A stretch of DNA of 64,000 bases from Prevotella melaninogenica ATCC 25845 (lineage in GTDB: Bacteria > Bacteroidota > Bacteroidia > Bacteroidales > Bacteroidaceae): NCBI RefSeq assembly GCF_000144405.1, contig NC_014370.1, forward strand, positions 62,001 through 126,000, written 5' to 3'. The position numbers and the translations under genes were made by a program. Of the stretch, positions 34,645 through 43,734 are shown piece after piece. Position 1 is the stretch's first letter. Every line of letters starts with the position of its first letter. The notes beneath the pieces are model-generated. The model searched no databases. It was not told the DNA's origin and saw only the letters and a program-made list of their open reading frames with translations.

Positions 34645-34825
34645 TGTTGGGTGTTAAGTGATGGTTGTTGGGTGTTGATGATTACTGATAATGCTTTATC
34701 ATAAAGCTAAAAGTAACGCACAATAGAGGAGACTGTTCTTCTTAACACCCTTTCACCAACTGATATTTAATAACAAACATACCGACATAATTCATTATTC
34801 AACATTTATCACCTCAATATATAGT

Positions 34826-36355
34826 ATGATAGACAAAGAGAAAGCAGCCCTGAATCCTAAGAAGCAATGGGCAAAGTTTATTTGTGTTCTTGTTCTCTAC
34901 CTCCTTTTCCTGTTCTGGGTAAAGAGTTGGTGGGGATTATTAGTCGTTCCATTTATCTATGACGTATATATCACAAAGAAGATTCGTTGGAAGTGGTGGG
35001 AGGATTCTGAGGGTCCTATCCGCTTCATTATGGGATGGGTAGATGCACTGGTATTTGCATTGGTAGCAGTGTATTTCATCAATCTGTTCTTCTTCCAGAA
35101 CTACGTTATTCCTTCTTCTTCCCTTGAGAAGTCGCTCCTTACGGGCGATTACCTCTTTGTTTCGAAGGTAAGTTATGGTCCTCGTATTCCTGAGACACCA
35201 TTGACAATGCCGCTGACACAGCACACTTTACCAATTATCAATACTAAGAGCTATATATCTTGGCCACATTGGGACTACCGTCGCGTGAAGGGTTTGGGTA
35301 AGGTACAGCTCAATGATATCGTTGTGTTCAACTTCCCTGCAGGTGATACTATCATGAGTGAGCCTGCTTATCAGGGCAATGACTACTACCATGATGTCTA
35401 TACATTGGGTACAAACTTCCTCGCACAACAGAATCCTAATATCAATCTGTCGGCGATGAACACACTCCAACAGCGTGCTTTCTTTGATAAGGCATACGCT
35501 ACGGGTAGAGCTTATATTGTGAGAAATGTAGGCACCTACGGAGCGTTGGATTGGCGTCCTACTGACCGTCGTGAGAACTATGTGAAGCGTTGTGTAGGTC
35601 TTCCTGGACAGACCTTGCAGATTAAGGACAAGATCGTTTATATTGACGGAAAGGCAAATAAAGAGCCAGAGAAAGTCGAATATACCTATTTTATTAAGTT
35701 TAAAAACATCGCTGTTTCTGATTTCATAGGAGAACGTTACGACGAACTTCGTAAGGATTTAGAAATCAGTGATGAGGATGTACAGACGCTCAGCCTTCTG
35801 AAAGGATATGACTTGAGCCAAGGTAAAGTGCTTAATAAGGATATTCTGTCTTATGATGGTTATATGCCATTGACAAAACGAGCCGTTGCTGAGCTGAAGC
35901 GTCAGGGGCTTGTACAGTCTATCCGTCCAGTAACAGATAGAGATCTCTACTCTGGTCCGTATTATCCGCTCAATGGTTTTACTGGTTGGACACGCGATAA
36001 CTATGGTCCTATTTGGATTCCAGCAAAGGGCAAGTCGATTAATTTGACATTAGAGAACCTCCCTGTTTATGAGCGTTGTATCAAGGTATATGAGGGCAAT
36101 GACTTGCAGGTTAAGAACGGAAAGATATATATCAACGGTAAACTATCTAATAGCTACACCTTTAAGATGGACTATTACTGGATGATGGGTGATAACCGTC
36201 ATAACTCTGCCGACAGCCGTTTTTGGGGCTTTGTGCCAGAGGATCATGTCGTTGGTAAGCCAATCTTCATCTGGTGGTCAAGTGATCCAGACCGCAAAGG
36301 CTTTGGAGGAATCCGTTGGCACAGACTGTTTAACTGGGTTGATAATATAAAGTAG
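34826..36355 (+). CDS. lepB: Signal peptidase I
   Basis: Cleaves signal peptides of exported proteins at the periplasmic face. It has two N-terminal membrane segments: about 19-48 (ICVLVLYLLFLFWVKSWW) and about 65-90 (MGWVDALVFALVAVYFINLF). The catalytic serine box reads IPSSSLEKSLLTGDYLFVSK, where S99 is the likely nucleophile (SxSM variant). The general-base lysine is K254 in YVKRCVGLPGQ, and the MMGDNRHNSADSRFWG box is near residue 455. A large insertion lies between box B and the lysine, so the 509-residue length exceeds the typical 250-350. This length is usual in Bacteroidetes. It is located between dapB and the WbqC-like gene. Confidence 0.95.
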   Translation: MIDKEKAALNPKKQWAKFICVLVLYLLFLFWVKSWWGLLVVPFIYDVYITKKIRWKWWEDSEGPIRFIMGWVDALVFALVAVYFINLFFFQNYVIPSSSLEKSLLTGDYLFVSKVSYGPRIPETPLTMPLTQHTLPIINTKSYISWPHWDYRRVKGLGKVQLNDIVVFNFPAGDTIMSEPAYQGNDYYHDVYTLGTNFLAQQNPNINLSAMNTLQQRAFFDKAYATGRAYIVRNVGTYGALDWRPTDRRENYVKRCVGLPGQTLQIKDKIVYIDGKANKEPEKVEYTYFIKFKNIAVSDFIGERYDELRKDLEISDEDVQTLSLLKGYDLSQGKVLNKDILSYDGYMPLTKRAVAELKRQGLVQSIRPVTDRDLYSGPYYPLNGFTGWTRDNYGPIWIPAKGKSINLTLENLPVYERCIKVYEGNDLQVKNGKIYINGKLSNSYTFKMDYYWMMGDNRHNSADSRFWGFVPEDHVVGKPIFIWWSSDPDRKGFGGIRWHRLFNWVDNIK

Positions 36356-36400
36356 GTCCCCTAAAGGACCTCCCCAAGCCCCTCCAAAGGAGGGGATGTG
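36356..36400 (-). repeat. GC-rich palindromic repeat, pair 2 left arm (inverted)
   Basis: Read on the minus strand it is ACATCCCCTCCTTTGGAGGG followed by GCTTGGGGAGGTCC, with its own CCCCTCC/GGAGGGG hairpin. It starts directly after the lepB stop codon. A partial third copy (ACATCCCCTCCTTTT) is at 36427-36441. The inverse copy is at 36540-36572 inside the next gene. Confidence 0.85.
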
Positions 36401-36479
36401 CAAGTTACCTGTGTTTGGTAAACGTTACACATCCCCTCCTTTTTTGTCATTGTTCAATCATATTATACGTAAAACTGTT

Positions 36480-37175
36480 ATGGCATATTCTGACAATAAC
36501 AACATCTTCAGTTCTAATAATAGCAACATTAGTAACTTAACATCCCCTCCTTCGGAGGGGCTTGGGGAGGTCTTGCTCTCCTCTGCTTACTTTGCGCCCA
36601 TTCAATGGTATCAGAAACTGAATCGCTATGACGGCTGTCTGATAGAGCAACACGATAACTTTGTTAAGCAGACCTATCGTAATCGTTGTGTAATCGCTTC
36701 TGCAAATGGTCCACAAGCCCTCTCTATTCCTGTCGAGAAGTTTGAGAGTCTGAAGTGTCCGATGAAGGATGTGCGTATCAGCGACCACGATAACTGGCGT
36801 CACCAGCACTGGAACGCATTGCTGTCGTCTTATGGTGAGAGTCCGTTCTTTGAATATTATGAAGACGATATACGTCCATTCTTCGAGCGAAAATGGACGT
36901 ATCTCTATGATTTCAACTGGGAGATAACGCTGAAAATGTGCGAACTCATCGACATTATGCCTTGTATGCGTCGCACAGATGCCTATCTGAAGGATATTCC
37001 CGATGGAATCGTTGATTTTAGAGAGATAATTCGTCCGAAGCATCCGGGTGTTGACAGCGACTTCATTTCTCGTCGTTATTATCAAGTTTATCAACAGAAG
37101 TTTGGCTTCCTGCCCAACCTTAGTATCCTTGACTTGCTTTTCAACGAGGGTAATGAGAGTGTACTTTACTTATAA
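36480..37175 (+). CDS. WbqC-like family protein
   Basis: A 231-residue cytosolic protein of the WbqC family, which is linked in some bacteria to O-antigen or capsule sugar synthesis. Its reaction is not established. The core AYFAPIQWYQKLNRYDGCLI opens the family domain, followed by HDNFVKQTYRNRCVI and FNWEITLKMCELIDI. Most relatives start near SSAYFAPIQ. The first 35 residues here are Asn/Ser-rich (NNNIFSSNNSNISNL) and then a GC-rich repeat reading TSPPSEGLGEVLL. The ATG at 36480 is the best start, but the N terminus may be recruited from repeat sequence. A TTG just upstream of SSAYF is an alternative. Longer frames begin at 36396. Confidence 0.75.
   Translation: MAYSDNNNIFSSNNSNISNLTSPPSEGLGEVLLSSAYFAPIQWYQKLNRYDGCLIEQHDNFVKQTYRNRCVIASANGPQALSIPVEKFESLKCPMKDVRISDHDNWRHQHWNALLSSYGESPFFEYYEDDIRPFFERKWTYLYDFNWEITLKMCELIDIMPCMRRTDAYLKDIPDGIVDFREIIRPKHPGVDSDFISRRYYQVYQQKFGFLPNLSILDLLFNEGNESVLYL
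36540..36572 (+). repeat. GC-rich palindromic repeat, pair 2 right arm (in coding sequence)
   Basis: ACATCCCCTCCTTCGGAGGG followed by GCTTGGGGAGGTC reads in frame as TSPPSEGLGEV at about residues 21-31 of the WbqC-like protein. It is the inverse of the copy at 36356-36400, with about 140 bases between. Confidence 0.85.
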
Positions 37176-37256
37176 GAGGCTGTTAACGTAGTGTTTTTAG
37201 GCTGTAATAATCGCCTTTTATCTCTCTTCTCAATTCTTTAAAAGGTATGTCTTGAG

Positions 37257-37346
37257 AATTATTTTCATGAAAAAAAGAAATTATTTACGTGAAAAGAAAT
37301 ATTTATTTTCATGAAGAAAAATATTTATTTTCATGAAAATAATTCG
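37257..37346. repeat. Four-unit array of TTTTCATGAAAA palindromes, locus 1 of 2
   Basis: Four tandem units of 21-24 bases, each centred on TTTTCATGAAAA or a variant (TTTACGTGAAAA), linked by AATATTTA. The first begins GAATTATTTTCATGAA and the last ends AAAATAATTC. A second array of exactly four units with the same framing occurs at 57040-57128. It directly precedes a terminator at 37348. Confidence 0.75.
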
Positions 37347-37347
37347 A

Positions 37348-37390
37348 AAAAGGCGTAGAGTTGTTGTCTTATAACAGCTCTACGCCTTTT
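37348..37390. terminator. Bidirectional terminator between the WbqC-like and DUF4294 genes
   Basis: AAAAGGCGTAGAG pairs with CTCTACGCCTTTT over a 17-base loop, in the convergent gap. The stem is flanked by A and T runs on both sides (TTTTGTTTTTAG), so it can terminate both strands. Confidence 0.85.
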
Positions 37391-37453
37391 GTTTTTAGCC
37401 TTTTCAGCGTTTTATTTTGTACCTTCTTAAAACAAAATAGAGGGGAGCTTGGA

Positions 37454-38089
37454 TTATAACTGTCCAGCCTCAACCTGCAAGACAATGCGCTCTACAAGTC
37501 TGTCAGCTCCATTTGGCTCGTAGCGTTTCTTCAAACTACTACCGAAAGCCCAAGCAAAGGCTTGATAGAAACCTGCTCGCACAGGACCGAGGAAAGCCTG
37601 TACCAGTTCGTAGGAAGTCGAATTACACTCTCGGTCGATAAGCTTGATAAGCAACTTACCTTGGGTGAATGTTAGCTTCTTCATACGTGGCTTATAGGTG
37701 TTCCAGATTTCTTTCTCCACCTTCTTCATGTGTTCGTCACGCTCTTTCTTAGTAGGAATAGTCTCAAGATAAGCACCTGTTTCCAGAATAATCTGGTTAC
37801 ACTCCTTGGCGATTGGAAGTACCTTTTTAATGTTATAAACCAATCGATAGTAGGCTGTTTCCTGCGATTTATTCTTGAATTCGAGCGGTGGAAAGACGTA
37901 AACCTTGCTCGTTCTGACATATTGAATGCTGTCAGCGCCAACCTTTGCCTTACCGATGTGAACCATAGGCACAAACGTCGGAGAGTCCATATCTACCACA
38001 CGATCCTCGGGGTTGATATGGTCTTGCGCTGTTGCAGCTGTAGAAAGCAATAGTAGCGTTCCAAGTGTGAAAAGCAATCGTTTACTCAT
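37454..38089 (-). CDS. DUF4294 secreted protein
   Basis: A 211-residue exported protein of the DUF4294 family, restricted to Bacteroidetes, function unknown. Signal peptide LLFTLGTLLLLSTAATAQ from the start at 38089. Charged mature domain with VYVFPPLEFKNKSQETAYYR, EIWNTYKPRMKKLTFTQGKL and LIKLIDRECNSTSYEL. C terminus ends RLVERIVLQVEAGQL. A second ATG 18 bases upstream (38107) would add six residues, and the start is uncertain between the two. It is single in its transcription unit with a -7 element at 38136-38143. Confidence 0.85.
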   Translation of the reverse strand: MSKRLLFTLGTLLLLSTAATAQDHINPEDRVVDMDSPTFVPMVHIGKAKVGADSIQYVRTSKVYVFPPLEFKNKSQETAYYRLVYNIKKVLPIAKECNQIILETGAYLETIPTKKERDEHMKKVEKEIWNTYKPRMKKLTFTQGKLLIKLIDRECNSTSYELVQAFLGPVRAGFYQAFAWAFGSSLKKRYEPNGADRLVERIVLQVEAGQL

Positions 38090-38135
38090 AACTGATTCAT
38101 AATCCAACTTCTCGTTGGGTACAGTTTATTTTCTG

Positions 38136-38143
38136 CAAAAGTA
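38136..38143 (-). promoter_or_regulatory. -7 promoter element of the DUF4294 gene
   Basis: Complement TACTTTTG matches TAnnTTTG, about 46 bases upstream of the ATG at 38089. No -33 TTTG at the right spacing was found. Confidence 0.5.
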
Positions 38144-38431
38144 GCGATTATTTCTGAAGTGTGTTAGGAAATTCATAATAATTTGTCATTTGCCCTCATT
38201 AATTGTCTTTATATATTGATTTTAGTCCCGATAAAGGCAACTACTCCATGACTATCTTTGGGTTATGAGATAGGATAGAAAACTATACTTTTTGTCGTGT
38301 TTATAGGACTTATCCTATTCTTTTATATATCAATATGTCAGCTTTATATCATCTTGATTTCATATACTCCTTTCTTTAGCTTGCTTTATGACGCTAAAGA
38401 AAGTTAAACGCCTTATATTTATGTAGGGTAT

Positions 38432-38464
38432 TTGTAAAAGCTATCAATATTTTTTCTACTTTTG
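38432..38464 (+). promoter_or_regulatory. Promoter of the porin gene
   Basis: TTG (38432-38434) and TACTTTTG (38457-38464) are 22 bases apart. The leader to the ATG at 38643 is about 170 bases and contains several short inverted repeats, so a structured 5' UTR is possible. The remaining part of the 553-base gap is AT-rich without features. Confidence 0.6.
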
Positions 38465-38642
38465 TGAAACAAACCATAGCGCAGAACACAACACTTACGG
38501 AAGCGGTTTATTACGCCCGTTATAGCTGGTTTACTTCGGTTTAACCTGTAACGTGAAGTTTCAGGAGTGTGACTACATTCTGTGTCAGTTTATTTTATCG
38601 TTAGAGTTTATCCTTAAAAAAGAACGAAATAAAACATATATC

Positions 38643-39851
38643 ATGATGAAGAAGACACTACTATGTAGCTGCCTATTTGCACTTTCTTTGGGTGTACAGG
38701 CGCAAGATAACCATGGGTATGGGGCAGACGACAGTCAGTTTAAGTCACTTGCAGAAGAGGTGGCACACTTAAAGAAAAGCAACGATATGTTTAATGTCTA
38801 TATCAACTATGCTGCCAGTGTACAGGCTGTATCGGATGAAGGACATGAATGGAGTGCAGGCTTTAAGAATAAACACCTTCGTCTTGAAGTCAAGGGTAAC
38901 CTAACAGATAAACTCTACTACCGTTTCTGCTATCGTTTGAATAAGTCAAATGTAGCAAGTAGTGAAGATAACTTTGCGCAATCAACTGACGTTATGATGA
39001 TGGGTTATAAGTTCTCTGATAAGCTTTCGGTTGAAGCTGGTAAGATCTTTCAGCCTTTTGGAGGTTTTGAAGTGGATGAAAATCCTGTCTATATCTATGA
39101 GTTCTCTGACTTGACGGGGGGTATGGAGTGCTATTTAGGGGGCGCTATAGTTGCTTATAAGCCTATTCCGACTCAAGAGTTTGTTGTAGGTGTGACGAAT
39201 GCGCATAATGATAAGTTTGCTGATGTATATGGTGATAATTCCATAGCAATCGAAGGTGATGGTACACATAGTAGGAGGTTAGAGAAGTCGCGTATTCCAC
39301 TTGGTTATAGTTTGGCTTGGAATGGTAGGTTCTTAAACGATAAAATCCTTACTCGATGGTCATGGGGAATAGAGTCTGAGACACGGCATAAGTATAGTCG
39401 TATGCTCATTCTTGGACAGAAATTGAACTTAGAACGACTGCAATGGTATTTCGATTATATGTTGCAGAACGATGGCGTCGACCGCTTAGGCTTAGCGTCA
39501 GACGAGTTGAGGGGCTTTTTCCCAAGTAGTGGAAATGATGTGTGGATGAGTGATATACATTATAATTCATTTATAACAAAGCTCAACTGGCAGTTTGTTC
39601 CACGTTGGAATCTGATGTTGAAGGGTATGTATGAGACGGCAAGTGTCACAAAGATTGACCGTTTTAAGGACTTCCGTAAGAGCTATGGCTATGTAGGTAG
39701 TGTGGAGTATTATCCTATTAAGGGGCAAGACCTGCGTATCTTCTTAGCCTATGTGGGTAAGAAAGTTACTTATAAGGAGGGTGTTGGCTTGGATAAGTAT
39801 AATACTAATCGCATCGAGTTGGGCTTTAAGTACAGAATCAAAGCTTATTAA
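38643..39851 (+). CDS. Outer-membrane porin (phosphate-selective porin O/P-like)
   Basis: A 402-residue beta-barrel with signal peptide (LCSCLFALSLGVQAQ) and an N-terminal stretch (DDSQFKSLAEEVAHLKKS) that may form a short coiled coil. The barrel has many amphipathic strands, for example LYYRFCYRLNK, LRLEVKGNL, LSVEAGKIFQPFGGFE and WQFVPRWNLMLKGMYE. The last strand is NRIELGFKYRIKAY, ending in an aromatic-X pattern typical of outer-membrane insertion. It resembles the OprO/OprP group used by Bacteroidetes. Substrate is not defined. An upstream open frame begins 90 bases earlier, but the signal peptide fixes the start at ATG 38643 (or 38646). The next gene is aspA. Confidence 0.82.
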   Translation: MMKKTLLCSCLFALSLGVQAQDNHGYGADDSQFKSLAEEVAHLKKSNDMFNVYINYAASVQAVSDEGHEWSAGFKNKHLRLEVKGNLTDKLYYRFCYRLNKSNVASSEDNFAQSTDVMMMGYKFSDKLSVEAGKIFQPFGGFEVDENPVYIYEFSDLTGGMECYLGGAIVAYKPIPTQEFVVGVTNAHNDKFADVYGDNSIAIEGDGTHSRRLEKSRIPLGYSLAWNGRFLNDKILTRWSWGIESETRHKYSRMLILGQKLNLERLQWYFDYMLQNDGVDRLGLASDELRGFFPSSGNDVWMSDIHYNSFITKLNWQFVPRWNLMLKGMYETASVTKIDRFKDFRKSYGYVGSVEYYPIKGQDLRIFLAYVGKKVTYKEGVGLDKYNTNRIELGFKYRIKAY

Positions 39852-40079
39852 AAGTAGGAAAAGAAAAGGATAAGAAAGATACTGAGAGGTGTAGGAAGGG
39901 TTGGAACTCTTCACGAAAAAGAAGTAAGTATACACACTATAAGTTGGTTAGAAAAGCCAAATAGTTGTCGTAGAAATCTCTTGAATCAGTGTTTTGAAAC
40001 ATCCTAATACATAAAAGAAATAAATCATTCTCTTCTCGTTAGTGAAAGAGATCAACGCTAACTTTATCAAAATAGAATC

Positions 40080-41492
40080 ATGGAAGAAAAGAAATTTCGT
40101 GTAGAAAGCGACCTCTTGGGTGAGCTTCAAGTTCCAGAAGAGGCTTATTATGGTGTGCAGACACAGCGTGCCATCAACAACTATCACATTTCACGCAAGC
40201 GTATGTGTGATTATCCAGACTATGTTGTTGCTATTGCTTACGTCAAATTGGCTGCTGTAGAAACCAACCGTCAGCTCGGTGAAATCAGTGATGAAGTGGC
40301 TGATGCGATGGCACAAGCATGCCGTGAACTTATTGATGGTAAGATGCACGAGAACTTTGTGACCGATATGGTACAAGGAGGTGCGGGCACATCTGTCAAC
40401 ATGAATGCCAATGAGGTGATTGCCAACCGTGCTTGTGAGATTATGGGTCACAAGAAAGGTGAGTTCCAGTACTGCTCTCCTAACGATCATGCTAACTGCG
40501 GTCAGTCAACGAATGATGTTTATCCAACTACCATTCGTCTGACACTTATCCTACTGAATAAGAAACTTGTGGCTTCTTTGAGTGAACTCATTGCTGCTTT
40601 CCGTAGAAAGGGTGAGGAGTTTAAGCATGTTATTAAGATGGGTCGTACACAGCTTCAAGATGCTGTCCCTATGACAAGTGGACAGGAGTTTAATGCCTTT
40701 GCCAATACATTGGAAGAAGAGATTGCCAACCTTAATCGTAATGCTGCTCTCTTGCATGAAATCAATATGGGTGGTACTGCTATCGGAACGGGTCTGAACG
40801 CTGCTCCTGGCTTCCCAAAGATTTGTGCTGAAAAGCTAAGCGAATTGACTGGTATGGACTTCATTGCAGGTGCCGACCTTGTCGAGGCTACACCTGATAC
40901 AGGTGCTTATGTAAGCTATTCAAGTGCTTTGAAACGCTTAGCTGTTAAACTTTCTAAGATTTGTAACGACCTTCGTCTGTTGGCTTCTGGTCCTCGTTGC
41001 GGTCTGAATGAAATCAATCTTCCACCGATGGCACCGGGTTCAAGTATCATGCCTGGTAAGGTGAACCCAGTTATTCCAGAAGTAACAAACCAGACTTGTT
41101 TCAAGGTTATCGGTAATGATACAACTGTTATGATTGCTGCTGAGGCTGGACAGTTGCAGCTGAATGTAATGGAGCCAATCATTACAGAGTGTCTTATTGA
41201 GGACCTTACTTGGTTACCAAATGCCATGGACACACTGCGTGAGAAGTGTATTGACGGTATCACGGTGAATAAGGACCGCTGTCTTGAGATGGTGAAACAC
41301 TCTATCGGTATTGTTACAGCACTCAATCCATACATCGGATATAAGAATAGCACGAAGATTGCTAAGGAAGCCCTTGCAACAGGTGGCTCTGTTTATGACC
41401 TTGTACTTGAACATAAGTTGCTCTCTAAGGAGAAACTTGATGCTATCTTGTCACCAGAGCATATGCTTGCACCAGAGGCAAGAATAAAGTAA
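40080..41492 (+). CDS. aspA: Aspartate ammonia-lyase
   Basis: Deaminates L-aspartate to fumarate and ammonia, feeding the fumarate reductase encoded at 10587-14055. It is 470 residues, the normal AspA length. The fumarase/aspartase superfamily signature GSSIMPGKVNPVIPEV is near residue 320, with YYGVQTQRAINNY at the N terminus and TSVNMNANEVIANRA as the substrate loop. The AspA-like HANCGQSTNDVYPT segment is also present. Fumarase C is an alternative, but these blocks fit aspartase better. It is preceded by the porin gene and followed by a strong hairpin terminator. Confidence 0.92.
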   Translation: MEEKKFRVESDLLGELQVPEEAYYGVQTQRAINNYHISRKRMCDYPDYVVAIAYVKLAAVETNRQLGEISDEVADAMAQACRELIDGKMHENFVTDMVQGGAGTSVNMNANEVIANRACEIMGHKKGEFQYCSPNDHANCGQSTNDVYPTTIRLTLILLNKKLVASLSELIAAFRRKGEEFKHVIKMGRTQLQDAVPMTSGQEFNAFANTLEEEIANLNRNAALLHEINMGGTAIGTGLNAAPGFPKICAEKLSELTGMDFIAGADLVEATPDTGAYVSYSSALKRLAVKLSKICNDLRLLASGPRCGLNEINLPPMAPGSSIMPGKVNPVIPEVTNQTCFKVIGNDTTVMIAAEAGQLQLNVMEPIITECLIEDLTWLPNAMDTLREKCIDGITVNKDRCLEMVKHSIGIVTALNPYIGYKNSTKIAKEALATGGSVYDLVLEHKLLSKEKLDAILSPEHMLAPEARIK

Positions 41493-41556
41493 AAAAGCTT
41501 TTTATGTTCGTGTTGATAAGCAGTAAAAAGCTGCTTTTCGCATACTAACTATAATG

Positions 41557-41598
41557 AAGATGCTGTATCCACACGTTGGATATGGCATCTTTCTTTTT
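41557..41598 (+). terminator. Intrinsic terminator of aspA
   Basis: AAGATGC pairs with GCATCTT, with an inner TATCC/GGATA helix, followed by TCTTTTT. Confidence 0.85.
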
Positions 41599-41830
41599 AT
41601 GGTGGCTGTGGTAATTGCCTAATATCCCACTGACAAGATGTTCTCTACAGTCTAAAACCACTGCGTTCTATTCTCCCTTTTCCTTTGATAGATATGTTTT
41701 GACAATTCTTTCATACTGAAAAAAAGAAGTAGACGTGGAGAATCCTACTTTTTATGAGCCTTTATTGTGGAGCTTAATCATGTTATATTTGTCCGAATTT
41801 TTCACAAGTCGAATTTTAAAAGACCAGCAA

Positions 41831-41920
41831 ATAGCTTGCAATTAACGCCCTTTTGGCTTGCAAAAGATGCCCTTTAGAGGTCTAACTAACGCCCTTTTGA
41901 ACCCTTATTAAGCACCTTTT
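41831..41920 (-). repeat. Dispersed intergenic element, partial divergent copy E
   Basis: On the minus strand this reads AAAAGGTGCTTAATAAGGGTT, CAAAAGGGCGTTAGTTAG, AAAGGGCATCTTTTGCAAG and CAAAAGGGCGTTAA. Only the core resembles the four full copies; the flanks differ. It sits in the 609-base gap between the convergent aspA and lipoprotein genes. The rest of that gap is AT-rich. Confidence 0.65.
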
Positions 41921-42101
41921 AAAATGCATCTTTGCAACTATTTGATAATAAACGACTTGCAAAAGGGATGAAATAACTCGTTTTTAAGCTGTTTTCCTAC
42001 CTTTTCTTTGAATATTTTGTCAATATATTTCTTTCCTTTTTTATGTAAGTTTCAGACGGAATCAGAGATTACGGTGTTTTTATTCTACCATGATAGGAAC
42101 A

Positions 42102-42635
42102 TCAAATATCATTTGAGTTCTTGTAACTCTTGACATACTTCCCTTTCTCAAAGTAATGGAAAATTGCGTAGTTCAGTTCCTTGTCTGTATGTCCAGTCAA
42201 AGGTGAATAGAAAAGATCAAGGTATTTTGCCCTCCATTTAGTCGGGAACTGCTTTGTATCAATCATCAGTATGGGGAACGTAGTATGCTTTTGTTTGAAT
42301 ATGTCATCATATATATTCGAGATGACAAGGACGTTAATTCCCTTGTCTTTGCACTGAGATACTAAGGCTGCAGGCGACACACAATAGGTAGAATGACAGA
42401 AAGGAGTATAATTATATAGCAATACTTTATCGTGCGTTTCGATATATTGTTTTACCTGATTAAGGCTGACTTTATATACTTTTGAGAAGTCATGAATATC
42501 GTCAATGTTTTCTTCAAGTGTTATAACTCTCTCCTTTTGTGCATCTGATAGATGGGAATAGCCAGAGGTTAAGCCTGCAATTTGGCATGATGAGAGTCCC
42601 AAGAGTATTAAAGCTGATAGAAATAAATGTTTCAT
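42102..42635 (-). CDS. Predicted lipoprotein with thioredoxin-like pattern
   Basis: A 177-residue exported lipoprotein. The signal peptide MKHLFLSALILLGLSSC ends in a lipobox-like cysteine (C17). The middle has a thioredoxin-fold pattern: TPFCHSTYCVSPAALVSQCK (two cysteines spaced C-x4-C rather than C-x2-C), then INVLVISNIYDDIF and TFPILMIDTKQF. This suggests a thioredoxin-like protein without the classical active site. Function unknown. It has a promoter -7 element at 42669-42676, and no gene follows it on its strand before the repeat. Confidence 0.75.
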   Translation of the reverse strand: MKHLFLSALILLGLSSCQIAGLTSGYSHLSDAQKERVITLEENIDDIHDFSKVYKVSLNQVKQYIETHDKVLLYNYTPFCHSTYCVSPAALVSQCKDKGINVLVISNIYDDIFKQKHTTFPILMIDTKQFPTKWRAKYLDLFYSPLTGHTDKELNYAIFHYFEKGKYVKSYKNSNDI

Positions 42636-42668
42636 AAGGTAGATTTAATTATTCAATAAAATGTGCTA

Positions 42669-42676
42669 CAAAGATA
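42669..42676 (-). promoter_or_regulatory. -7 promoter element of the lipoprotein gene
   Basis: Complement TATCTTTG matches TAnnTTTG, 34 bases upstream of the ATG at 42635. Confidence 0.55.
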
Positions 42677-42704
42677 AAGATAAATAGTTAGATATGCAGA
42701 AAAC

Positions 42705-43634
42705 CTACCTAACAAGTTCTTTTAATACCACTTCTTGTTCTCTATAAAAGCTCTTTTCATCGGCTTCTGATACGGGGTTAATCTCCTCTAAACTCGCTGC
42801 AAGGTTCTGCATCTCCCATGTAATGGAATAGCCTAACTGCTTACGCATGGCAATACATTTATCTAATTCGTAGCGGGCTCGGCTTTTATCCTTTCTAAAG
42901 AGTAAGCCTGCAAGGGTGAAACGCATACGTTGGCGGAACTTTTCCTCTCGTTGTGCGGAGATAGCTTTACAGAGAAGTGCAATCTTGTAGCGTTCGTCAT
43001 CAAGGAGTTCTGATAGCTCGTGATAGAGATAGGACTGTCGGTGGCTCTTGATAAGATGGGTATAAATATTGATTGCCTTATCTTTTTTGCCCATAATCCG
43101 ATAGACCATCGCTTTGTAACGTTGGTTATGCATATTGTAAGGACTATGCTTCAGAGCTTCAGCTAATATCGGTGCAGCCTTTAAAGCCATGTCAACAGTA
43201 GGCTTACTTTCCACTTCCTTAAATACTTTTCCTACGATACGCATTCCTATTGAGGGAATAGGATGGCCGTTGCCTTGCTCCATTGTCCAGTCTTCATCTG
43301 TTAGTCGGGTGATACCCCATTGTGAGATAAAGTCGAGCATAGAGAATCCTGGATGGTGGTCGAAGACCAATAGTGAGGCACGCATTAAGGCGCTTTGTCC
43401 CTTAAGGTCCTTGTCGTCCATCGTCGGATAGAGTCTTAGCAAACTCTTGAATATCTTATATGCCTCTTCTAACTGACGTTGTTGATAGCGAAGCTTCATC
43501 ATGTCTACACCTACCCAGAACATAGCTATGGTCGTGTAATGTCCCTTGTGTACAGCATACATCGGTAGAATGGCAGCGTATGCCTCCTCCGTACGTCCCT
43601 GCTTGCGCAGCATAAAGATGTCTCTTATCTCCAT
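42705..43634 (-). CDS. Uncharacterised TPR-like alpha-helical protein
   Basis: A 309-residue cytosolic protein without signal peptide. It is strongly helical with TPR-like repeats (RTEEAYAAILPMYAVHKGHY, LEEAYKIFKSLLRLYP, HSPYNMHNQRYKAMVYRIMG and KDKAINIYTHLIKSHRQ). It resembles a conserved Bacteroidetes family of unknown role, and no catalytic motif is visible. I chose ATG 43634 (MEIRDIFMLRKQGRTEEAY). A TTG in frame at 43664 would lengthen it but runs into the terminator hairpin of the upstream SusD gene. It starts 100 bases after the SusC/SusD genes on the same strand, but the terminator separates them. Confidence 0.7.
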   Translation of the reverse strand: MEIRDIFMLRKQGRTEEAYAAILPMYAVHKGHYTTIAMFWVGVDMMKLRYQQRQLEEAYKIFKSLLRLYPTMDDKDLKGQSALMRASLLVFDHHPGFSMLDFISQWGITRLTDEDWTMEQGNGHPIPSIGMRIVGKVFKEVESKPTVDMALKAAPILAEALKHSPYNMHNQRYKAMVYRIMGKKDKAINIYTHLIKSHRQSYLYHELSELLDDERYKIALLCKAISAQREEKFRQRMRFTLAGLLFRKDKSRARYELDKCIAMRKQLGYSITWEMQNLAASLEEINPVSEADEKSFYREQEVVLKELVR

Positions 43635-43644
43635 CTTCCCAAAA

Positions 43645-43700
43645 TTAAAGAAAGCAGACGCCAAAGCCGAAACAACTGGTTCGTCTTTTAGCGTCTGCTT
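43645..43700 (-). terminator. Intrinsic terminator of the susCD operon
   Basis: AAGCAGACGC (43652-43661) and GCGTCTGCTT (43691-43700) form a 10-bp stem. On the minus strand it is followed by TCTTTAATTTT. It lies 35 bases after the SusD stop. Confidence 0.75.
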
Positions 43701-43734
43701 TTTATTTAATAATTTTCCTTTTCAACCTCAGTTA

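Noticed and set aside
37257..37346. Possible CRISPR array
   Set aside because: The four units are contiguous and palindromic with no unique spacers and no cas genes in the window.
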